A stretch of DNA of 64,000 nucleotides from Opeltia flavorubescens. Taxonomy: Eukaryota; Ascomycota; Lecanoromycetes; Teloschistales; Teloschistaceae. A program made the translations under genes and the position numbers. The stretch is from the NCBI GenBank assembly GCA_000442125.1, contig KE546967.1, forward strand, positions 1 through 64,000. Direction: 5' to 3'. Under the pieces are notes generated by a model that saw only the letters and a list, made by a program, of their open reading frames with translations, did no database searches and was not told the DNA's origin. Positions 47,594-59,119 of the stretch are shown here, one piece after another. Each line of letters starts with the position of its first letter. Positions within the stretch are counted from its first letter, which is position 1.

Positions 47594-48232
47594 TCACTTC
47601 TTGCCTGGGCGCTTGCGAAAGGGTGGACGTATCCCATCGTCGTCGACGATGATGCCCCCTTCGCTGGATGTATCAGAGGCATCCTTTTCGGATGCTGGGT
47701 TGGATTCTTCGGCCCGTGGGCCTTCATCCTCATTCTTCTCCTGCTTCTCCTTCTCCTCTCTCTTCTTAGCCTGCTCAGCCTTAGCTTGAGCACCGCGTCC
47801 CTTACCAGAGCGCCGGCCACGGGGCTTCTTCTTCTCCACGCGTCCTGATTGGACGCGATCACCACCAATTCCCACACTGGCGAGCGCCTGCTTAATTGCG
47901 GCTGGGCTCGACCCGGGAAAGATGTTGACGGAGTACCGGGCCTGGGCTATGGCGCCCAGACCACCAGAGCCGCGAAAGACGTGGACGCCGCCGAAGCCAC
48001 TTGGGTCGCTGCCGAAAGAGCCCAAGAATCCTGGTGCGGAAGAGGCCGGTGGAGGTTGAGGTCGCCGGCACCTCGCATTACGGTGGTGGCGCGTGTTACA
48101 CCGCGCACACACGGGCCAGCATGCTCCCCGATGCCAATTCCCGCAGGTCGGGCATGGTGGCGGAGGTCCATGGGAGGGAGGAGGAGGAGGAGGAGGGGGA
48201 GTATTGGCCTGTCCAAGACCGTTGTTTGCCAT
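47594..48232 (-). CDS. Pro/Cys-rich basic protein
   Basis: A single exon of 212 codons. The order is a polyproline tract (eight prolines) near residue 12, a Cys/His cluster (Cys-Pro-Thr-Cys-Gly-Asn-Trp-His, then Cys-Trp-Pro-Val-Cys-Ala-Arg-Cys-Asn-Thr-Arg-His-His and a final Cys) that could bind zinc, a Gly/Phe-rich middle, a strongly basic Lys/Arg segment (Lys-Lys-Lys-Pro-Arg-Gly-Arg-Arg) and a charged Glu/Lys tail ending in basic residues. No signal peptide is seen; the composition suggests a nucleic-acid-associated or nuclear protein. The polyproline is encoded by a GGAGGA run on the plus strand. I do not recognise the family. Confidence 0.6.
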   Translation of the reverse strand: MANNGLGQANTPPPPPPPPSHGPPPPCPTCGNWHRGACWPVCARCNTRHHRNARCRRPQPPPASSAPGFLGSFGSDPSGFGGVHVFRGSGGLGAIAQARYSVNIFPGSSPAAIKQALASVGIGGDRVQSGRVEKKKPRGRRSGKGRGAQAKAEQAKKREEKEKQEKNEDEGPRAEESNPASEKDASDTSSEGGIIVDDDGIRPPFRKRPGKK

Positions 48233-48757
48233 CGCTCTATCTCGATAGCATACTGGTCAGCCCATGCTGCCTTCAAAGAAAGCCTACGGTCATCGATGAA
48301 ATGAGGGTTCTATTTTGAACGCGTCAACTTACGTGAGAATTTGATCCTTTTTTTATCGGAGTTCGATATGCGCTTATCAATTCTAGGATATTCAAGCTAT
48401 TAGCACTGTATTGCAGGTACCTGGCACGATGATACACACCTTCGTTGCTGATGGAAGTGGACAAAGAGAGAAGGAAAAAGATCAGGAAATTCCGGCATTA
48501 TGAGGTATATTTTCGCGCCTACTTTAGCGTGAAGCAGTGTTGATTCTTATGTGTTGAGTGATGAATATCAATATCAACGCGCGGCACGTAATGGTCCCAA
48601 TCTCAACGATGTCCCGCAGTACAAAGTCAAATTTGATGCAACGCAATGATTAAGCCTAGAAACCTCTCCGTCGTTGTCAGAGCGCAAGAGGTGTATTTAA
48701 TTCATCATCTTGACCGCCAGCCTCCACTCGATTACTACTGAACCCTTAAAACCGCTA
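48233..48757. other. Intergenic
   Basis: No gene is seen; this lies between two genes on the same (minus) strand. Confidence 0.4.
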
Positions 48758-49668
48758 TCACTGCGAAGTCAAAGTAATCGTATCAAGCAGCAGAACCCCG
48801 CCCTGCGTATCCGACGAAACCTCAATGATGAAATTTCCCTTCCCACTCGGCGGTCCTGTGACAGTTGCCGTGACTTCTCTGTAGTAGGAACCATCCCAGC
48901 TTGGATCACACCGATATAGGCTGGAGGTGCAAGGCGGTTGCTTGTGCACCAAGACTTGGTTGTCTAGGTAAATTTTGAAGGAAGGGCCTGAATTGACTTG
49001 GGAAGTGGAGCCGACATGGGCTGTGAGAGTGTAATTCAAGCCGGGACAGAGCGTCAGGGATTGGGTGATTTGGTCGAGCATGCCGCCAGCAGGGGAGGTG
49101 CAGTAACTATGACTCCAATTAGATGGATGGCCATACCGAAGGTCCAAGGTCTGTCGCGCAGAATTCATGACGGATACAGTCTGGAGGTATTGACTTACAT
49201 CTCAGAGGTATCTGCATCGTAGCTCCACACGTATCCGTTCCCCAGATAGCATCCTGTCGAGCCGGGGCGATGGGTTATAGTCCATGGCGCGAGTTGTGGT
49301 CCACAATCATACTCTTCGCTAGTAGTATTGCACCCATAGAAATTCGGCCAGGTGATGACCTGCCCAGTGGGACATGCTGTTGGTGTCGCGGTAGGTGTGA
49401 CAAAGCAAGAGCATGCGCTCGAAACTCGAGATGGGGCGCAAGCCGTTGGGATGTACGAAGGGATCCCAGTGGTGGCAGTGGCAACGGATGTTGTATAGGT
49501 CGAACAGAAAGCACTCGCCGAGGATGGTTGTGCCTTCAACGCTCGGAGGCAGTTGTCCGATGTGCAACCTGTTCGTTTGTCAAGCTCTGCTGGCGGCACA
49601 GTAGCATCCGTGAAGGTCAAGGCGATTAAGAGAGCGAGAAGCCCCACGACTCTGTGGAAGAAACTCAT
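48758..49668 (-). CDS. Secreted carbohydrate-binding-like protein
   Basis: Exons 49668-49199 and 49106-48758 join across a 92-nt intron (GTAAGT, branch CTAAT, acceptor CATAG) to give 272 residues. A signal peptide (Met-Ser-Phe-Phe-His-Arg-Val-Val then hydrophobic to Asp-Ala-Thr-Val) is followed by Asp-Asn-Cys-Leu-Arg-Ala-Leu and a Ser/Thr/Cys-rich module ending Ala-Cys-Ser-Cys-Phe. The C-terminal 150 residues are beta-rich: Ile-Thr-Gln-Ser-Leu-Thr-Leu-Cys-Pro-Gly-Leu-Asn-Tyr-Thr-Leu and a final Leu-Asp-Thr-Ile-Thr-Leu-Thr-Ser, the pattern of CBM4/9-like jelly rolls in fungal secreted proteins. Probably binds polysaccharide; the ligand is unknown. Appears intact. Confidence 0.75.
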
Positions 49669-50826
49669 GATGAGACTTGTCGTCCAGGTGTATGCCGAAT
49701 GTCCTGGTCCTGGTCGAGTGCTCTTATATTTCCATGTCTAGGTTGATCAGGCTGTCAGGATTGAGGATCCAATAATTCCCCATGGGGCCTGCATTAGTCA
49801 ATAAATTCGCGAGTGCGCCAAATCCCTTCACGAGAGCAGCGACAGACGCAGATTGGTTAAAGAAAGGGTACTCTACCGACTAATTACTTGCTTTGGATAG
49901 AAATGCAGCCAGGCTCAAGCCACGCGGATCCAACGTGACAGGCTTGGCATTATTTAGCGAAAGGCGTTGAGACGAACCGAACGAGCAGACACCAACAGAA
50001 CGGAGATGTCACATGAAGAAAAATCCGCTACACAAGCAAATTTGAGAGTAGAAAGCAAGTACACAGCAGTGAAGAAGGCAGAAAACAGATGGATGTTTGC
50101 AGAACAGGACAGAGGTTTCAAGCCACAGGCAAATCCAACAGCGGGACTTTATCCCATTGCTTCCTCGATTCTTCAGCAGACACCATGTTCGTTGTAACAG
50201 AAGTCATGCCGACCCTGGCTTCGGACATGAACTACAGTAACCTTACATATTAAATACGAGGACACGGAGGATGCAAAGTCTACTCAACAGCTCGGCTCCT
50301 CGGGAGATGACGGAATCTCAATGGCTTAGTAATCATCAGCCCTGCCAGCTTTCTTCACTAATTGATTCCGAGGTTCACTTGATATCGAGAGATCTCTTGT
50401 CGACAGCCAAGTCAGTCCAAGTGATGCAGTCCTTAACCTTTCAGAACTAGGCTTTCTGTTCGCTCTTGGTTTCAACGAAAATACTGGTCTGACACGAATG
50501 CATAAGCGAACTCTTCATGCTGCCAAACGCATCCCGACGAAAATACGACGTCATAGCTTAGGATTATGGCCACGGAGAAGTGCCTCGAAGGAAGGACGCC
50601 ATCGATGGTAGTCACTCAAGCTCACTATAAATCGACCAAGTATTGAAGCGGTTGTCATCGCATCAATGCGTCCCAGAAAGCGATGCAAGCGACCAAGCGA
50701 AGATCGCGACAGTACCGTGGGTAAGCTGAATGTCGGTGCTTCCACAATGAAAAACTGAGCTGCTAACCTATAAAGTAAGCCTTGTGTAACTTATTTCCTT
50801 GTTTTAGTTGACAACCCAAAGTTGCC
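49669..50826. other. Intergenic between divergent genes
   Basis: Upstream regions of the secreted protein (minus strand) and the hydrolase (plus strand). No gene is supported. Confidence 0.4.
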
Positions 50827-52156
50827 TTGAGCAACATGCTGTTAAAGTATTGTCTCTCCTTTATTGCGCTGCTGGTGCTGTCTTGTAATGCCGGCCCAGT
50901 CCTTACAAACAAGCCTCTATGCGAGAAGATATCTTTCACTTACAAGATTGCGTCCACTATAGCAGATGTCCCTCCGCCACTGGACCTCTCTACCAACGAT
51001 GCAATCATGAAATACCTGCCGGTCCTGGTGCAAAACCTCAAGACGGCCCCAAATGTATCGCGAGAAGGTGAATACGCCCTCGCAGGGTATTTTTGTAAAG
51101 CCCGTAACCACAGAGGGAAAGCTTCTCCACTCCAGGTTCTGGCACATGGTTCCAGCTACACCAAAGAGTACTGGAACCGCGCCGCTTGGGGGAATATGAC
51201 TACCAAGAATTCGTGGCAAATGTTTGCGTATGAGAAGGGTTACTCGACCCTTGCGATTGACCGTCTTTGCTACGGTGGTTCTTCTCACCCTGATCCTCAA
51301 CTTGACTGCCAGCTCACGACCAGCATCGAAAGTTTCCATGCATTGTTTGGCGCGTTGAAGAATGGCACTGCTTCACCACGGATTCCCATTCCCAGCGAGT
51401 TGATGTTTGTGGGCCATTCTGCGGGATCCATCACGGTTAGCAACTTCATCCAGGTAAGATTGTCTTTACTCCTGACAATCCTGGTCGCGTCACGAGGTGC
51501 ACTACAACCTTCGTGCGCCGAGATCATTCCGGTGGAGCGGAACGAGTCAGGAGACCAAACAAGCCTCCACAGACACAGGAGAAGCAGGGGACGACATGTA
51601 TGGTGATTTAGCTAACCAACGGCTACAGACCCACCCAAAAGACGTCGACACCGCAATCCTCACCGGCTGGCCCTCAGGCCCAATTTCCGCAATCGGAGCA
51701 GCAGAATACTACACATCCCACAACCTCACCCCACCCGCCACCCCACCCATGTACCCAGCCTTCGCACCCGGCGCAATCGCTTTCCCTTCCCGCTTCGCAG
51801 GCCTCCCTCAAGGCTACATTGCCAGCCAAAACACCAGCCAACGGGCCATTGGCTACAGCGGAGAATACGATCCTTCATATCCATACCTCGACTATCTTAC
51901 ACAAAGCACCTTCCCTCTCGGCGAAGCATCCTACACGGGTGTTCTATCGTTCAATGCTTTTCAAGGAAAGGTTATCGTAGCGACTGGCGAGTTTGATCAA
52001 ATTGCACATGCGGATCCAGATGTGATTGAGAGGACTAGGGGGAGGTTTCCTTCCGCGAGTAGCTTTGCTTGGGTGAATGCGACGCGGTCGGGGCATTTGG
52101 TGAATTATCACTTTTCTGCGAGGGAGACTTATGAGAAGGTTTTCGCGCTGCTGTGA
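50827..52156 (+). CDS. Secreted alpha/beta hydrolase
   Basis: Exons 50827-51453 and 51629-52156 join in phase 0 across a 175-nt intron (GTAAGA, branch GCTAAC, acceptor CTACAG) to give 384 residues. A signal peptide (Met-Leu-Leu-Lys-Tyr-Cys then hydrophobic to Cys-Asn-Ala-Gly) is followed by an alpha/beta hydrolase fold: the oxyanion-type His-Gly at Val-Leu-Ala-His-Gly, the nucleophile Ser198 in Gly-His-Ser-Ala-Gly, a late Asp in Ala-Thr-Gly-Glu-Phe-Asp-Gln and a His in Ser-Gly-His-Leu. The catalytic triad is thus complete. Members hydrolyse esters or related bonds; the substrate cannot be told from sequence. The intron is longer than others in the window. Appears intact. Confidence 0.85.
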
Positions 52157-54237
52157 AACCAAAATGTTTTGTGTTGCGACTCTGGAGCGTATAGCTTCAC
52201 AAAGGTATTGCAAAGAGCGTTTTGCTCATTCCTGTATTCATTTGGCCAACTTATATTTTTATATCTCGGCACGTTCTTGAGGTATTGGTGTTTTCCTCGA
52301 GAACCTTGACTCTGTCCGCGTCGATAAAGTATAGATGCCAAAAATATATACATAAACATAGTCTCAAGTCGAAGCAACTTGTATCATCATTAGTGAAATC
52401 AACGTTAATCATAATTTTAAAGGCGGCATGAGAGCGAGCAGATATTCGCTACGTCGACATTCAATGGGATACCCGCGGAATCATCTGCTGGTAAGAGATA
52501 GCATACTTGGCAGATAGTACATGATGCCAAGCTTGCAGGCAAGCCTTCTGAGAGTGTGTCTTGAGCATGGTTTCCCATGCCAGATGTTATTTGAATGCAG
52601 TCGAAGATATTGTTTTTCATTACAAACTTATGCAGTACCAGAAAAGACGGGTAGAGATCCCCAGTGAGAGGATCCGGGGAAATTTCCTGGAATCGCCATC
52701 GGTAGCTCGCTGTCTAACCACATCAACAGAATCGCTTTCAAAAAGCTACAGCAACGATACGGGTGATGTGCCCAGTCTGCTTCATTGTTGGTCCCACAAC
52801 TGACGTCACGCTTCGCTGGACACCCAATCTCCAAAACCAATCTGATTCACCTAATGCATCATGCTTCAATTTTTCCAGAGGAAGCATGGACATGGTTACC
52901 ATTTTGCTGGAGCAAGACAAAATATACCACTTCCGTTTGAAAGACGCGCGGTCAACAATCCCAACACAATGATAAACTCATCGTTGGTCCAAAAGCGACC
53001 GTAAGCGATGAAAAAAACGGCGTTCTATCTGCATTTGACTCACGGTGATAGCATCAATGCAATCCTAGAGACGATCGGGCAACATAGGCATCCATCCCAT
53101 AACGCCGTTCATAATCATGCAAAGTTCAAAGAAGCATAGATTTCCCATCGAAGACGTGTACTTATACCTCAAAGTGTCGCACCGCGATCTCCCTCCTCAC
53201 TGTACCAGCTCGAGCTCTCGACTTACGGGAACATCCACATTTATCCGGAGAATGGGTATATGCGAAAGATCATCGTCGTACACGAAAAAGCCCAAGGTCA
53301 AACCAAACTTGCGCTATTTGTAATGATGCTTCCTTCCTCGAAAATCCAGAAACGTAAAAGCCACGATACAATCCATCCTATGGGAAAAGCGAGCGTAGGC
53401 ATAGGAAAGTATACCAAGATGGATTCCAAGCGAGTCTGAAAAAAAGGCTTTCAAACGCTAAACATCAGCAAACCTTTCATAGGCAGAGCTCATAATGAGC
53501 TAGTAGATCTCCACGTGAAAATCTTAGTCCCATGCAAGTGTCAATCCGGCATTTGAGATTGATGTGCACGTGGCGTCGCTAATGCACGATTGGCCGCGCA
53601 TGGAACCAAGGTCACGGATCCCTAGTGCAAATTTAGTGTCAACATCATCCTAGCTACTATGTACATGGTCCTTGAGTGGATGGCCTTAGCTTGGGAGCGG
53701 GGACGGTTGCCAGAATCTCGAAAGGCTTGGCTAGATCGGCTTCGAGCTAGTCATATGGTAGCATCCTTCCTTCGTCTCCGAGGAACCGTTTCTGAATTTG
53801 AATTCGTGGTCTTGGAGTCCTATCACAGGAGTAGGGAGACATACGAGTCTCTTTCGTGTGGACCCCGTTGAGGACATCCGAGGTGTTGATCTAAGAGGGG
53901 CTCTGACAATGGCAATGTTCCAATGATATTTTGATTCGCGGCGTAAGGTCAATCTACAGAGCCAGTGGTGTGTCAAAGACTGAAAGTCGAACTTCGAGAC
54001 ACAATAGATCGCTGAAGACGCTCACAGAGGAGACTCGGAAAGAAGGATAAGATTAAGATTTGTTGTGACAGAAGCATGTACATCGATATGCATCTTGAAC
54101 CATCAAAAGTACACCTGCATCCCCTCAAAGCCTGTCGCATAAACGTGGGTATACCCAACTTCTTCTCGTATTCCCTCTCTCACATCACAAACACATCCAT
54201 GTACGCCTGCTTAAACAAAAAACTCCCGACGACAAAC
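52157..54237. other. Intergenic
   Basis: No gene is supported. Frames up to 81 codons on both strands match nothing known. Confidence 0.4.
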
Positions 54238-55738
54238 CTATTTACCAGAAGGACTGATCTCCCTAACCTGCACCGTCGATGACTTCAACGGAATACCCAA
54301 CTCTTCATCCCGGCTTCTTTTGAGATGACTCCCTTTTGCGTCGTCTCCGATTCTTCCAAAACTTCTCCGATCCCTGGAGCCGCTTTTGCCAGTGGGCGCC
54401 GAGCTCGCCTCTTGTGAATGCTTGCGACTTCGGAAGACGGATGTGGAGAAGGACATGATGTGTGTTCGGAGCAGGGGGCCCATGATAGGGAGGCAGGCGC
54501 TGACGACGCCGATAGAGGGTTCGACGGCGGACCAGATGCCTGCGTTGACATTTACCCCTGCCATTTTTGAATTGGAATTAGTATTTATGGCACATGAGAA
54601 AACTAGAAGAGACACAGGATGCAGAAGAGAACTCACAAGTCGGATCCATTCCCTCATCAATCCCCTCCAAAAAATAAAACCGCACCACACTAGCCACACA
54701 CACAAACCCCCCCAACAAAAACAACCCGCAAACTCCAATCTTCTTATGCCGATCCAACTGTAAACTCCAAACGATCGGTATCGGCAGCGCCAAGATGAGG
54801 ATATCCGTGGTCAAATTCCCCACATTCGTGAACCTCGCGAACGCCGAAAAGTTCACGCAATAACCACCAGGGATCGTTTTATCCCACAGGTAAGCGACAG
54901 GAGTGCATTGGAAAGCGGCGCCGAAGAGGGATATGATGCCTATGATGATGCTGNTGATGCAGAGCGCTAGGTGGCAAAGGCGCCATCGAGGGGTTGTGCT
55001 CTGGTGGGGGAAGAGGCGGCGGTAGAACATTAGGATGGAGAGCTTGATGAGGACCATGGCGATGGACCAGATGAATTCGAAGGCGTATTGGCTCTGTCGG
55101 GAGATTAGCTGGAGAGTAGGGGAGTGGTTGGAGATGGGTGTGGTTGCTCGCCTTGATCATTTTTTGCGTGGATAGTATGCCGACGGCTATTAGATGCTTA
55201 CCGTATCCAAGGCTGGTGTCTGGCAGACGCAGCGATATCAGCAACGTATCGAGGAAATTCGGGGTCGACTAGATACAGGAGCGAACGTCGAAAGCGCAAG
55301 CAGAAGATCTCCGGCAGCAGAGCACCAGCTGCAAAGGCCATCAGAGGGACAAACATACTGAAAGTCTGCAGGAAGCACAATCCGAGCGAAAAGACCTAGC
55401 CACAAGCCCTGTCAGCTTCTTAATCACATTTTGCGCGGAGAGGCCGAACATACCAGTCCAGCGATGATGAGGTAGTCATCGTACGAAATGGCTACTTTCA
55501 TGTGTCGTCGGCAGAGAAGCCGTAAAACTACTGCTGCTATGGCAAGTACACCCACAATGACAGCCGAGGTGATGATCTCCGGGCGTCGATTATCATCAAT
55601 ATGGTCGATCTGATATTGCAGCATATCCGGTGTCAGATATGCTGCGACCATGAGTACCTGCTCGGGAGGTAAATAAGCCGTCGCTCGCTGCATCTGCTCC
55701 GGGGTCAAGTGTGGCATTGGTGGAGGTGCTGCCGCCAT
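54238..55738 (-). CDS. SAT4/rhodopsin-like integral membrane protein
   Basis: Five exons (55738-55454, 55395-55359, 55219-55152, 55093-54637, 54557-54238) give 388 residues. Introns are 58, 139, 58 and 79 nt; the third has a GC..AG donor (GCGAGC) and the others GT..AG. The start at 55738 follows the homologous pattern Ala-Ala-Ala-Pro-Pro-Pro before the first helix. SAT4 family marks are Asp-Asp-Tyr-Leu-Ile-Ile, Leu-Gly-Tyr-Gly-Lys-His, Leu-Ile-Lys-Leu-Ser-Ile-Leu-Met-Phe-Tyr-Arg-Arg, Asp-Ile-Leu-Ile-Leu-Ala-Leu-Pro-Ile-Pro and Glu-Pro-Ser-Ile-Gly-Val-Val-Ser-Ala-Cys-Leu-Pro. About seven membrane helices are expected. There is no CFEM domain, unlike the PTH11 receptors. The C-terminal tail is charged and cytosolic. 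One base in exon 4 is undetermined. Ligand and function are unknown. Confidence 0.8.
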
Positions 55739-57312
55739 GATGTACGAAAAGTCGAGTAACGACGATGACCGAACGATGGCAGCTCTCGGAGAGAAAAAGA
55801 ATTGACTTTCCACCTGTGGGGTCGTAGGGCGAGAAGGTTGCAGGAGGGCTGCAGGAGATCGTGGCTTTTTGAGGACATCCTTCTGTTGATTTCCTTAAAC
55901 TTGGTCTGTGCATCATCAATTTCCTGCATTTTCGGTCTGTTGTTCTCCATCCAGACCCGGAAATCCCGTAGGATCGGGACTCCACAGATTAGAGCTTTCA
56001 TGCATATGGACGGAACTTTCTCTGATAGGTTTGTTGAAGTCTCAGTGGTCAAGAACCACGTGGGGCACATGCATCAGGATTCGCAATAACGGCTGGTAGT
56101 TGATCGGATGGTGTATTTTTGTTCTTAAGTTCTAGCCGCGGCAACCGAATATTGTGATTGGAGCGCGTTTTTCGCTTAGAGTAGTGCCTCATTCCAACAT
56201 CGAGCAAAGACCGGACTTGTAGCTACCGTTACACCTAAAGCATCCTCTTCTTTCGAGATCTCCAATGGCATTGCCACAATTCTATGTGTCAGGAAAAGTG
56301 ATCAGTTGAGGGTGAATTAATTTCCCTGATACTCCCCATGTTTTTCGCCATCACATCTGGACCTAGGCGTCTTTGAACTATGAATCCAGGCTCAGTACTT
56401 TGTTTGGCTTGGCTTTGCTCTGTTTGTCGCGTCATAGTACCAGGTGTTTGCGAAATCCTGTACGTGCGACATAATACACGTATCTGGTCATGGCTGTTCG
56501 CTCTTTGTCGCTTGTGGTCAGTGAGCTGGGCCGCACTGTCCAAATTGTGGATGAAATTGATCGACGGTCGGGTCTGGCCTCCTAGTACGGAAGCGGGTTT
56601 TCCCTTTTGAGCATCCCTACTTCAAGCCGATGCGTGCCGATAGGATCGAGGACTGCCTGTTGTGTTGGTATTTAGTCCTAGATTCCTGCTCAGGTAGCCT
56701 TCAACTTGCGCAGCAAAAGCTCCTCATTGGGGCGAGTAGGGATTGTCCATGTTCTCGGTTCCTTTTTACGGAAGTCTCTCAGACCGGCGCTTTTCTCACC
56801 GGAAGCATCCCTCAATCAGTCTCTTTCGTTGGTCTGCCTCACGATGGTAACATGAATTGACATCGTCTGCTCGAGTTGAGACCAGTTCACCAGCGAGCAC
56901 TGCGGGGTCTGACTTCAAATTCTGAAATAAATTGCCTCTCAAACATTCCTCAAAAGCGTCACATCTTGATAGATTTCCGGTCAAGGGAGTGAAAAAGCTG
57001 ACAGGCTTTCTTTGGTCTAGGATCATCGGAAAATTAGTGCGCCAAGGGTCGAAATGGTAAAGTCATGATATCATCCTAAGTTCGAGGCTCGCGATTGAAA
57101 CTCTTGACCCGTGAAAGCATTGGTGTTCATAGGGGACTTATTGACGTGGAAGTAGCTTGACACGTACTTTCGAGTCTGAAGTCCGACCTTTGGATTGAGG
57201 TCCCCACTTGATGATGGCTAGAAAATGTCAGCACAGTATATGAGCACTCATTGGATTCTAGACTCGGATTTCCACATCAGAGATGCACTGTTCGTTCCAT
57301 CTGTTCATCTCA
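55739..57312. other. Intergenic
   Basis: A 121-codon minus-strand frame (56070-55705) includes a Lys/Glu-rich helical stretch (Gln-Glu-Ile-Asp-Asp-Ala-Gln-Thr-Lys-Phe-Lys) and overlaps the start of the SAT4 gene in another frame; it could be a small gene, fragment or chance. A tRNA-like folding segment near 57046-57110 was rejected. Confidence 0.3.
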
Positions 57313-57990
57313 TCAGCCTCCAAGGACTAACGCTCTTCCATCACTACTTTTGTACACATCGCCTAAGGCTCTGTTGCCTTCAAAGGTCGTGCCATTCACA
57401 ATCACAATATCCGGCCACCTCGATCGGCTAGGTCCCCTCACATATGCAGTTCCCTTGTTCTCCGAGATGATCCCTCTCCTTGTCGACCCGTACGATCTGC
57501 TTCCGAGCCCGGCTGCCCCCTGGGCAAACCATTCCGAAGTACCCCAAGCCAACCCCAACATTCCTTCAGCAGTCAGCCAATTCGCCTCTGTCTCGCCTGG
57601 AGGTAGTGCTCTCGGTATCGTGACGTAGGAAGCTTCCAACGGCCGCTCATTCCCATCGCCTTCGTACACCCAAGTGCCAGGTCCTATCCCTGTGGCAACA
57701 GGAATACCGGAACAAGCGAGGTCATTGCCCTTGCGGCCCCAAGCGGCTGCAATATCCGTCGCATGAAGAGAGGAGAAGCTGACGGTGTTGGGACTACCGG
57801 TTTCGGGGTAATCTGGAGAGGATATGTAAAGAGTCTTGCAGCACTCCCCCGGGCGAAGGTCGTTACAAGTTTGCTGGATATGATGTAGGGTGGAGCTTAT
57901 GGTCACTATGACTGCTGAAGCGAAATACAAAAGGGTAAAGACGTAGATAAGGGTTCGCAGTAGCCTAGAGATCATCCCGTGCAAAAACAT
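57313..57990 (-). CDS. Secreted protein, paralogue A of an adjacent pair
   Basis: A single exon of 225 codons. The N-terminus is basic then strongly hydrophobic (Leu-Ile-Tyr-Val-Phe-Thr-Leu-Leu-Tyr-Phe-Ala-Ser-Ala), a signal peptide or anchor. The body shares order and motifs with the gene 1.1 kb downstream: Thr-Cys-Asn-Asp, Pro-Gly-Glu-Cys-Cys, Val-Ser-Phe-Ser-Ser-Leu, Ala-Thr-Asp-Ile-Ala-Ala-Ala-Trp, Gly-Pro-Gly-Thr-Trp, Ala-Ser-Tyr-Val-Thr-Ile-Pro-Arg-Ala-Leu-Pro-Pro-Gly and Ala-Trp-Gly-Thr-Ser-Glu-Trp-Phe-Ala. I know no domain name for it. Cys pairs suggest disulfides and an extracellular role. Start could be the second Met. Confidence 0.7.
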   Translation of the reverse strand: MFLHGMISRLLRTLIYVFTLLYFASAVIVTISSTLHHIQQTCNDLRPGECCKTLYISSPDYPETGSPNTVSFSSLHATDIAAAWGRKGNDLACSGIPVATGIGPGTWVYEGDGNERPLEASYVTIPRALPPGETEANWLTAEGMLGLAWGTSEWFAQGAAGLGSRSYGSTRRGIISENKGTAYVRGPSRSRWPDIVIVNGTTFEGNRALGDVYKSSDGRALVLGG

Positions 57991-59119
57991 GTAAATGAAA
58001 GAGAGAATGATGGTGAATACAGACTACTTGAAAGATATGAACGATTGTATTCCATTCAGTAGGGCTGAGACATCGCAAAGGATATTTCCCCATGACGCTT
58101 TGATAGATTTCGATGTCACATTGTTCAAGGGTCACGCACGGGAAAAATTTCCTGCAGGCGGTCTGTGCTAGAAGCATCTCCTACCATTCATCCTCCTACC
58201 TTGATACTAGATGTGATCAACAGCGATCATTTTGATAGTCATTCTTCACCTCTTCTCGGACTCTAGATGCATGCCTTGCAATACTGGCGATTGATTCATT
58301 GTCAAGCTTAGGGGCCATCGAAGAGACAGATGGCTGCGCCAAAGCGTGCGGCTCGAGCCGGGGCAGGCCGTCAGAACGCCACAGATCCGACAAACATGGC
58401 CGGTCCCAATCTGTCATTGCAACAAGGAGAAGTAATTGTCTGGATATTGTCTAAAGCAGTAGCCTTACGAACGAATACATAAATAACGTACTCCCCCACT
58501 GCAGACGCAGGGTCCCTTGACATATAGAAGAAGTCACTGGAACCATAATGCTAGGGGTGCAAAAAACCAAAGGACGCCAACTGAAAAAGAACTTGAAGTC
58601 CCGTAATTATTGGTTTCGAGGTCATCGCTCCTCCTCTTGGTACAAGTGCTTCTGGGAAATCGCCCAAAAGAGAAATTTCCTGGTGGCCAAATGCTATCAA
58701 GACCTCCGTTAGACCTTGAATGGCTAGCTTATCTCGCCATTCAAAATTTATCGTCACTTTTCGATATCTCAGGCACATCAATACAAACCAGCCTGTATTT
58801 CGCCCAAATGCAAGCCCGCTGTGGGCTCCCTTTTGGTGCAGAAACCCAGTTAACCAATTGCAACGCGGTCGTGGCATCGGTGAACAGCTAAGACAACGGA
58901 AAAAGGTCGTCGAAAAACCTAGCAGAGAGCAAGAGGACGGAGCATCGACATTTACAACGTACTACAACATAGCCTGCGTCTTATCTGCGTAGGAGTATCG
59001 CACTGCATCAAATATCAAATAAACCGCTGGTAATTTGTGCAACAGCTCAATCATATGGATATCTGGCAAATCATACGTTGATCAAAACATGTGCAACGAA
59101 AACTCCGCACCTACCCTAT
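57991..59119. other. Intergenic between the paralogue pair
   Basis: No third copy of the paralogue was found here. A 108-codon minus-strand frame (58877-58551) and overlapping plus-strand frames match nothing known. Confidence 0.4.

Noticed and set aside
47437-47877. Minus-strand 146-codon Arg-rich frame
   Set aside because: It overlaps the Pro/Cys-rich gene in another frame and its composition reflects that gene's Lys/Glu codons.
48180-48205. GGA triplet run as a microsatellite
   Set aside because: It is the coding sequence for the polyproline tract of the gene at 47594-48232 and needs no separate explanation.
57046-57110. tRNA-like segment: 7-base ends (gggtcga/ttgaccc) that pair
   Set aside because: It is only 65 nt and lacks a proper T-loop and A box; no credible anticodon arm.
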